DNA of 10,963 nt from an uncultured Erysipelotrichales bacterium (lineage in GTDB: Bacteria > Bacillota_I > Bacilli_A > Erysipelotrichales > Coprobacillaceae). Position 1 is the stretch's first letter. Every line of letters begins with the position of its first letter. The position numbers and the translations under genes are program-made. The stretch covers positions 1 through 10,963 of the forward strand of contig CAJTTM010000054.1 of assembly GCA_910579135.1 (NCBI GenBank), given 5' to 3'. The notes beneath the pieces were generated by a model, which ran no database searches, had not been told where the DNA came from, and saw only the letters and a list, made by a program, of their open reading frames with translations. Positions 6,334 through 10,963 of the stretch are shown here, piece after piece.

Positions 6334-6353
6334 AAATAAAAGGAAGTGATTTT

Positions 6354-7046
6354 ATGTACAATTTCGCAATTATGGACGATGATATTCATGATTTAAACCA
6401 AATATCTAATGCATTAAAAGAACATTGTGATTATCATCATATTCAATATAATGTTGATTTATGTAATGAGCCTCTTGAGTTCTCTTTCAATAAATATTAT
6501 GATGCAATCTTTTTAGATATAGATATGCCTAGTATGAATGGTATGAAACTAGCTGAACAAATCAATTCTCATTATCGAACAAATATAATATTTGTAACAA
6601 ATTATAGTAATTATATTAATGTTGTTTTTAATGTTAGACCATTTCATTTCATTAATAAAAGTCATCTTAAAATAGAAATGATAAAAGTATTAACATTATT
6701 ATTTAAACATTTAAATAAAGAAAGAATACGTTTAAAAACAAAACGAGGAATAGAAAGTGTTATGATCGATGAAATATATTACATACAAAAAAAGAATGAT
6801 TTGACAATGATTTATACAAAAGATAAGGAATATGATATATGGGAGTCAATATCTACTTTATATAATCAACTTAAATCTTTTCACATAGAAAAAGTCAACC
6901 AATCAACATTAGTCAATCTAAGATACATCCAATCAATAAATCATAAAATTATTACTCTTAATAATGATATTAAATTGAATCTGTCTATAAGATTAAAACC
7001 ATCTTTCATAAATCTTTATGAAGAATATCTATTGAGGAATTTATAA
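6354..7046 (+). CDS. LytTR-family response regulator (AgrA/ComE-like), intact
   Basis: The 230-aa product is a cytoplasmic transcription factor, the partner of the kinase encoded one base downstream. The REC domain (about 2-118) has D8-D10, phosphoacceptor D55 in FLDIDMP, T82 and K102. The LytTR DNA-binding domain (about 124-225) shows the usual RGIESVMIDEIYYIQ and FHIEKVNQSTLVNLRYI strands. Length is normal for the AgrA/ComE group. GGAAG precedes the ATG. The 21-bp repeats directly upstream are the obvious target, implying autoregulation and control of the divergent secreted-protein operon. Its 5' half is very close in DNA to the broken regulator at 3287; the sequences diverge more after about codon 80, which may reflect patchy gene conversion. 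Confidence 0.92.
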   Translation: MYNFAIMDDDIHDLNQISNALKEHCDYHHIQYNVDLCNEPLEFSFNKYYDAIFLDIDMPSMNGMKLAEQINSHYRTNIIFVTNYSNYINVVFNVRPFHFINKSHLKIEMIKVLTLLFKHLNKERIRLKTKRGIESVMIDEIYYIQKKNDLTMIYTKDKEYDIWESISTLYNQLKSFHIEKVNQSTLVNLRYIQSINHKIITLNNDIKLNLSIRLKPSFINLYEEYLLRNL

Positions 7047-7047
7047 T

Positions 7048-8310
7048 ATGAGTTCTTTTGATATTATTATTAATATAATTGAAGCATTTTGTTATTGTTT
7101 ATTTATTTTTTTGGTATTAGATAAGAATAAGAAATTTCAATATTTATTCTTGTTTATATTTATATTTTTTATCAATATGAGTATATTTAATTATTACTTA
7201 TTTCCTGAAATTCTACTAACAATCACAAATTTTCTAATACTTTTTATATATTCTCATTATCTCAATAAAAATGAGCCTATTCAAAATCTTTTTTTAGTTT
7301 TATTTATATCTGTCATTAATGATATATCCGCCTCTATTGCAATGATTATGACTATAACATTTTTTCAATTCCCTTTTTATGATGGAAATGCTTATATACT
7401 TTTAGTATTATTATCAAAAAGTATATTCTTTACTTTGACTTTAATATGTTCTAAATATGTAAAAACATATCATATATCCAAAACAAAGATATTATATTAT
7501 TGTTTGTTTGCACTAATTACTTTAAACATTATTTATAGTTCATTATCTGATTTTATATTTTATAATAATATGTTTGATCGTTATATTTTTACAATTTGTA
7601 TATGTATAAATTTGTTATCTTTCTTCATATGCATTATCTTTCTTGAAAGTAGAAAAGAAGAAGAAAACAAATTGACTATGCAAAGAAATATACTTGAGTT
7701 AAAATATCAGGAAAATATATATCAAGAAAATCAAAAGAGTATACAAGAGTTAAATAAATGGAAACATGATATGAAACATATTTTTAATACGATTAGATAT
7801 AATATCAATAATAATGGTATAGATGAAGCTAAACATATTATTGATAAATACAATAATATATTAGATATTAATCATCTCAGTGTCCAAAGTGGAAATGAAT
7901 TATTAGATTATATTCTTCTTACAAAAATAGAGAGTATCAAAGAACAAGGTATACATCTTACTATTATTAATAATATTAATAGAATACCTATTGATAATAG
8001 CCATTTAAGTATTATGATAGGTAATTTATTAGATAATGCGATTGAAAATATTGGTAAAGATAAAGAAATTATGATAGATATTGGTAATGTAAGTTCATAT
8101 CTATATATAAAAGTTATGAACTCAATTGATAAACCCGTATTAAAAGATAATCCTTATTTATTGACTACAAAAAATAATACAAATAATCATGGAATTGGTT
8201 TAAATAGTATTTATTTAATATTAGATAAATACAATGGAAAAATAGCTTTTGATGATGGTGATTATTTTACGGTAAAAATTATCATACCTATGTCATTGAC
8301 AAATTATTAA
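7048..8310 (+). CDS. AgrC-like sensor histidine kinase (HPK10 type, GHKL ATPase)
   Basis: The 420-aa product has six or seven membrane helices in the first 200 residues, a coiled-coil-like linker (about 200-236), then the kinase. Phosphoacceptor H240 lies in KWKHDMKHIF. The GHKL domain shows the N-box GNLLDNAIENIG (325-336, N326 and N330) and the G-box NHGIGLNSIY (380-389). This is the pattern of AgrC/ComD peptide-sensing kinases, which sense extracellular signals through the membrane domain and phosphorylate a LytTR regulator. Its ATG comes one base after the regulator stop, with GAGGAAT inside the regulator's end as ribosome site, so the pair is co-translated. No signal peptide gene or AgrB processing enzyme is adjacent; one of the secreted proteins or a fragment of one could be the ligand (inference). 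Confidence 0.92.
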   Translation: MSSFDIIINIIEAFCYCLFIFLVLDKNKKFQYLFLFIFIFFINMSIFNYYLFPEILLTITNFLILFIYSHYLNKNEPIQNLFLVLFISVINDISASIAMIMTITFFQFPFYDGNAYILLVLLSKSIFFTLTLICSKYVKTYHISKTKILYYCLFALITLNIIYSSLSDFIFYNNMFDRYIFTICICINLLSFFICIIFLESRKEEENKLTMQRNILELKYQENIYQENQKSIQELNKWKHDMKHIFNTIRYNINNNGIDEAKHIIDKYNNILDINHLSVQSGNELLDYILLTKIESIKEQGIHLTIINNINRIPIDNSHLSIMIGNLLDNAIENIGKDKEIMIDIGNVSSYLYIKVMNSIDKPVLKDNPYLLTTKNNTNNHGIGLNSIYLILDKYNGKIAFDDGDYFTVKIIIPMSLTNY

Positions 8311-8325
8311 TATCTATATTAATAT
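8296..8325 (+). promoter_or_regulatory. Predicted promoter of the TtcA-like gene
   Basis: A perfect TTGACA inside the last codons of the kinase gene is followed at 18 bases by TAATAT. A start site near 8332 would leave a leader of about 20 bases holding AGGGGAG, and would place the upstream in-frame GTG outside the transcript. Confidence 0.45.
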
Positions 8326-8351
8326 AAGTGAATACAGGGGAGATTTTATAT

Positions 8352-9179
8352 ATGGAAAGATATAAAGAGATTGAAAGAAGTCTTATTAAAACATTTAGAA
8401 AAACAATTTGGAGAAAGTTTACAAAAGCTGTTATTGAATATGAATTAATTCAAGAGAATGATAATATTATGGTTTGTATTAGTGGTGGAAAAGATTCTTT
8501 CTTACTTGCGAAATGTATTCAAGAATTACAAAGACATGCTCAAATTCATTTTGATGCAAGATATGTTGTTATGGATCCTGGTTATAATGAGAAAAATAGA
8601 GAGTTTATTGAAAGGAATGCTGAAATATTAAATATCCCTATTGAAATCTTTGAAAGTGATATTTTTGAGGTTGTTGATCGGGTTGGCGGGGGGAGTCCTT
8701 GTTATTTATGTGCAAGAATGCGAAGAGGTTTTCTTTATAGTAAAGCTAAAGAATTAGGATGTAATAAGATTGCTTTAGGTCATCATTTTGATGATGTTAT
8801 TGAAACAACTTTATTATCTATGTTCTACGGTTCTGAGATTAAAACAATGATGCCTAAACTTCATAGCGATAACTTTAAAGGTATTGAATTAATTAGGCCT
8901 TTATATATGGTTAAAGAAAAAGCGATTTTACATTGGCGTGATTCTAATGATTTGATGTTTTTAAATTGTGCTTGTCGTTTTACTGAAAAATGTTCTACAG
9001 ATGAAACCTCAAGCAAAAGACAGGAAGTCAAAGAACTTATTGAACAATTAAGAAAAGTCAATGAAAATGTTGATTTAAATATTTTCACAAGTATGCATAA
9101 TGTCAATATGGATTGCATATTAGGATATCGCACAAATGGAGAAAAACATAGTTTCTTAGAAAAATATGATGAAGAATAA
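8352..9179 (+). CDS. TtcA-like tRNA 2-thiocytidine biosynthesis protein (PP-loop ATPase)
   Basis: The 275-aa product belongs to the N-type ATP pyrophosphatase superfamily. The PP-loop SGGKDS (44-49) activates the target base by adenylation. The CYLC pair (117-120) and a later cysteine among C206, C208 and C214 match the three-cysteine pattern that holds the [4Fe-4S] cluster in TtcA, which thiolates C32 of some tRNAs. GHHFDDVIETTL (143-154) is the second family signature. Length fits TtcA-group proteins. The ATG at 8352 is chosen because AGGGGAG lies 9 bases upstream; an in-frame GTG 24 bases earlier precedes that site. Many Firmicute members of this group are annotated only as TtcA-family, and the exact substrate is not certain. 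It is probably a housekeeping gene beside the signalling locus. Confidence 0.85.
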   Translation: MERYKEIERSLIKTFRKTIWRKFTKAVIEYELIQENDNIMVCISGGKDSFLLAKCIQELQRHAQIHFDARYVVMDPGYNEKNREFIERNAEILNIPIEIFESDIFEVVDRVGGGSPCYLCARMRRGFLYSKAKELGCNKIALGHHFDDVIETTLLSMFYGSEIKTMMPKLHSDNFKGIELIRPLYMVKEKAILHWRDSNDLMFLNCACRFTEKCSTDETSSKRQEVKELIEQLRKVNENVDLNIFTSMHNVNMDCILGYRTNGEKHSFLEKYDEE

Positions 9180-9197
9180 ACCTCTTCATCATATTTT
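9161..9197. terminator. Bidirectional terminator between convergent genes
   Basis: A perfect 15-bp stem (AAAATATGATGAAGA with TCTTCATCATATTTT) with a 7-base loop (ATAAACC). The A- and T-tracts at the stem base supply a U-tract in either direction. The plus-strand stop codon lies in the loop, and the minus-strand gene's stop lies at the stem base. Confidence 0.85.
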
Positions 9198-9543
9198 ATA
9201 TCCTAAAATTATCCATCTCTCCATTATCAAAATAGAGAACTTCTTCTACTTTTTCTTCATCTCTTACTGGAAGAAACACAGTTAATTTCACTGCTTGATG
9301 TCCACATATTGGACACCTATATTCATGCATTCCACAAGCATATGTTCCTGTTGGAATATCTTTCTTTTTATTTACTTTCACAAGATTTTGTTTATAATAA
9401 TTGGCATCTTCATGTGATTGATAATGTCCTACAATAACATGAGGAAGCATAAAAAGTTGTTTATGGATAATATCCATTTCATTTTGACATTGACTACACC
9501 AATCATCATGAAATACACTTCTCATTTTTTTAAATAGACTCAC
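9196..9543 (-). CDS. Small zinc-ribbon-like protein of unknown function
   Basis: The 115-aa product has two cysteine groups, CSQC (16-19) and C70 with CPIC (77-80). Together they can form a zinc-binding pair of knuckles. It has no signal peptide or membrane segment, so it is likely cytoplasmic. The start is a GTG that lies 14 bases inside the end of the preceding gene, with GAGGTG about 10 bases upstream; an in-frame ATG six codons later would lose no cysteine but has no clear ribosome site. The overlap means translational coupling with the 196-aa membrane protein, so the two probably work together. I do not recognise the family. Confidence 0.7.
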   Translation of the reverse strand: MSLFKKMRSVFHDDWCSQCQNEMDIIHKQLFMLPHVIVGHYQSHEDANYYKQNLVKVNKKKDIPTGTYACGMHEYRCPICGHQAVKLTVFLPVRDEEKVEEVLYFDNGEMDNFRI

Positions 9544-10120
9544 TATTATCTACACCTCTTGTAGAATTTAGTATTTCAACCATCATATCAGCCTTAGAAA
9601 TTCCAGTTAAAATATAATTACTATCCATTCTCCAACGTTTATTAGAAGTAAATGTATTCACTCTTATTTTAATCGCATCAACAACAAATAAAAAACTTAC
9701 TCGACTACTTCCTTTCATAAAACCAGCACCACTTGCTCCATCATCTACCCAAGCTTTTGTAATCTTATATGCTGGTATAGTATAAACTTGAAATGGATTC
9801 CATCTAAATAATAATCCTACTTGTTTATTGATTTCATCTACAACAACAGTACAACTTCCTCCATAAAACGTTTGATTACATACAACACCTTGTTCTTCTA
9901 AAATAAAAGGCATTTGATTCTTCTTTTGTTTATATAAAAGTGTACTCGCAAAACACCAAAAAAGAATTGCAATCATTGGAATAAAAAACAATGTTATCAC
10001 TGCAAGACTTCCTCTCCAATCAAAAATCACATTAAGTATAACACATATAGCTATAATAATAGCTGGTATAAATATATAACTCAATATATATCCTATATTA
10101 TATTTTTTTATAGTTTCCAT
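9530..10120 (-). CDS. Membrane-anchored protein of unknown function, two N-terminal helices
   Basis: The 196-aa product has two hydrophobic segments (about 10-32 and 37-62) forming a hairpin, then a cytoplasmic beta-rich domain of about 130 residues. This layout resembles bacterial PH-like (YdbT/DUF-type) membrane proteins, where two helices precede a PH-fold domain, but I cannot confirm the match. AGGAGG is 8 bases before the ATG and overlaps the stop of the gene before it. It is the middle gene of a three-gene minus-strand operon, with 12 bases upstream spacing and a 14-base overlap downstream. Confidence 0.7.
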   Translation of the reverse strand: METIKKYNIGYILSYIFIPAIIIAICVILNVIFDWRGSLAVITLFFIPMIAILFWCFASTLLYKQKKNQMPFILEEQGVVCNQTFYGGSCTVVVDEINKQVGLLFRWNPFQVYTIPAYKITKAWVDDGASGAGFMKGSSRVSFLFVVDAIKIRVNTFTSNKRWRMDSNYILTGISKADMMVEILNSTRGVDNSESI

Positions 10121-10132
10121 ATTTATTTCCTC

Positions 10133-10795
10133 CTAATCCCATTCTGATTTTCTCTTTTTAAATGAAAAGAATGCTGGGAAAATTCCTAATTTTGATCCAA
10201 TAGTATGACATAAACAAAATGTAATGATTCCAGCTATAAACTGAGGTATGACTTTACCTGTTTCTTTATAATCTTCTTCACTCATTTTAGCTCCTTGTCC
10301 AACCATATCAATATAAAAATCAGTTCTTGTTAATGGATCTTTATGTTCAATTTGATTTATAAAAGTTTCTTCTTTCTTTAAATCTTCTTTTACAACTTTT
10401 CCAATAGGTAATGTTGCTTCTCCTGTATAAATACTTTCATCACTATGTTGTACTGATTCCTCATTAATATAAGCTGCTACTCTTTCTCCAGAAGGTAATG
10501 CAAGACTCTGAAAGAATTTCCCCTCATAGTAGCCTCCACCCTCATTACGATACTTAATACCAGGAGATACAACAGTAAATGTTTTATTTTCTAAAAGTTC
10601 TTTAATGTTATTTACTCTTACAACATTTTTACCTGCTTTACTTCCAACATCCCCTTCTTTTGCAGTATGTTCTTCAACATATTCTTCATATCGAGATGAA
10701 TTGATTTGATCCATAATCTTTCCCACACCAAATCCCACTAAATAAGCAGCTAATAAACATACCCAAATATCAAAGCGTAAACTTCTACGTCTCAT
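10133..10795 (-). CDS. Membrane protein of unknown function with N- and C-terminal helices
   Basis: The 220-aa product has one helix near each end (about 9-28 and 183-207) and a middle domain of about 150 residues. The RRRS start favours an inside N-terminus, the KKRKSEWD tail an inside C-terminus, so the middle domain would be outside the cell. That domain holds an IDMVGQGAKM stretch, but no enzyme motif I know. The start has GGGGG about 10 bases upstream. It is the first gene of the operon with the 196-aa membrane protein and the zinc-ribbon protein. Function is not inferable beyond an envelope-associated role. Confidence 0.7.
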   Translation of the reverse strand: MRRRSLRFDIWVCLLAAYLVGFGVGKIMDQINSSRYEEYVEEHTAKEGDVGSKAGKNVVRVNNIKELLENKTFTVVSPGIKYRNEGGGYYEGKFFQSLALPSGERVAAYINEESVQHSDESIYTGEATLPIGKVVKEDLKKEETFINQIEHKDPLTRTDFYIDMVGQGAKMSEEDYKETGKVIPQFIAGIITFCLCHTIGSKLGIFPAFFSFKKRKSEWD

Positions 10796-10838
10796 TTATA
10801 TAAATCCCCCTTTTATATAATTAAATTATTTCTTCATT

Positions 10839-10867
10839 ATTATAAAATAAATTATATTCATATACAA
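10839..10867 (-). promoter_or_regulatory. Predicted sigma-A promoter of the three-gene operon
   Basis: On the minus strand TTGTAT, 17 bases, TATAAT (perfect -10), followed by about 40 bases to the ATG of the 220-aa gene. The -35 is only half matched. Confidence 0.5.
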
Positions 10868-10885
10868 TTGAAAATTTATTTCATA

Positions 10886-10914
10886 ATTTAAAATATTTTG
10901 CATATTTATGTCAA
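10886..10914 (-). promoter_or_regulatory. Possible hybrid promoter with an IS-borne -35
   Basis: The IS tip supplies a perfect TTGACA pointing into the window; 17 bases inward the flanking DNA offers TTAAAT, a four-of-six -10. Insertion may thus add a second promoter upstream of the three-gene operon. At the left end the same TTGACA (49-54) has no -10 at 17 bases (AAAACA). Confidence 0.3.
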
Positions 10915-10962
10915 GCAAAATTGAAAATGTCCTAAAAAATGTTAAACATGAGCACCGTTTTC
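10908..10962. repeat. Right terminal inverted repeat, probable IS tip
   Basis: The inverted partner of 1-55, 54 of 55 bases identical. The single difference means two separate IS copies, not one sequence counted twice. Confidence 0.75.
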
Positions 10963-10963
10963 A

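Larger units (their letters stand above)
6256..6353. repeat. Duplicated 98-bp divergent control region, copy B
   Basis: The second copy of 3189-3286, with four substitutions and no gaps. Three of the four fall in or beside the LytTR repeats. Confidence 0.92.

Noticed and set aside
8861..9133. Minus-strand 90-codon ORF
   Set aside because: Lies wholly inside the TtcA-like gene, whose motifs are clear.

Overview
The window is very AT-rich, with strong AGGAGG-type ribosome binding sites, short gene gaps, AgrC/LytTR-type signalling genes and an Rpn-family nuclease. This points to a low-GC Firmicute, plausibly an Erysipelotrichia/Coprobacillaceae or clostridial gut bacterium; the rank below phylum is inference. 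The two outer edges are a 55-bp inverted repeat (54/55 identical) that looks like the tips of two copies of one insertion sequence facing outward. The window is therefore probably the unique DNA between two IS copies.

Layout: (1) 197-1126, an Rpn/PD-(D/E)XK family nuclease gene with a bidirectional hairpin behind it. (2) 1268-3997, signalling unit A: a minus-strand operon of two Sec-secreted proteins and a four-helix membrane protein, divergent from a LytTR response regulator whose 3' end is broken. (3) 3869-8310, signalling unit B: a second minus-strand operon (a decayed leader ORF, two secreted proteins, a polytopic membrane protein and the truncated N-terminus of the four-helix protein), divergent from an intact LytTR regulator and its AgrC-like kinase. 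(4) 8352-9179, a TtcA-like tRNA 2-thiolation enzyme, convergent with (5) 9196-10795, an operon of three unknown genes: two membrane-anchored proteins and a small zinc-ribbon protein.

The main discovery is the duplicated system in the middle. Each unit has a 98-bp control region (94/98 identical between units) holding a tandem 21-bp repeat, the two-helical-turn spacing expected of a LytTR dimer site. It is flanked on both sides by a -10 box with a poor -35, so one site can activate both the regulator operon and the divergent secreted-protein operon. The four secreted proteins differ in length but share a motif of the form R-h-N-E-x-(T/N)-G-x-(I/V)-(T/S)-S-x-x-x-P-(S/G)-(L/I), and each operon also carries small membrane proteins. 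Inference: an autoregulated, quorum- or signal-controlled locus producing a secreted beta-rich protein family, perhaps an effector/immunity or surface-factor cassette. No AgrB/AgrD pair and no dedicated exporter is present.

Unit A appears to have once had its own kinase. A deletion fuses codon ~199-201 of the first regulator to the antisense strand of the four-helix membrane gene of the next unit. This removed the regulator C-terminus, the kinase and most of that membrane gene. The result is a hybrid regulator (REC plus most of LytTR plus about 20 foreign residues), which may be dead, interfering, or served by the remaining kinase.
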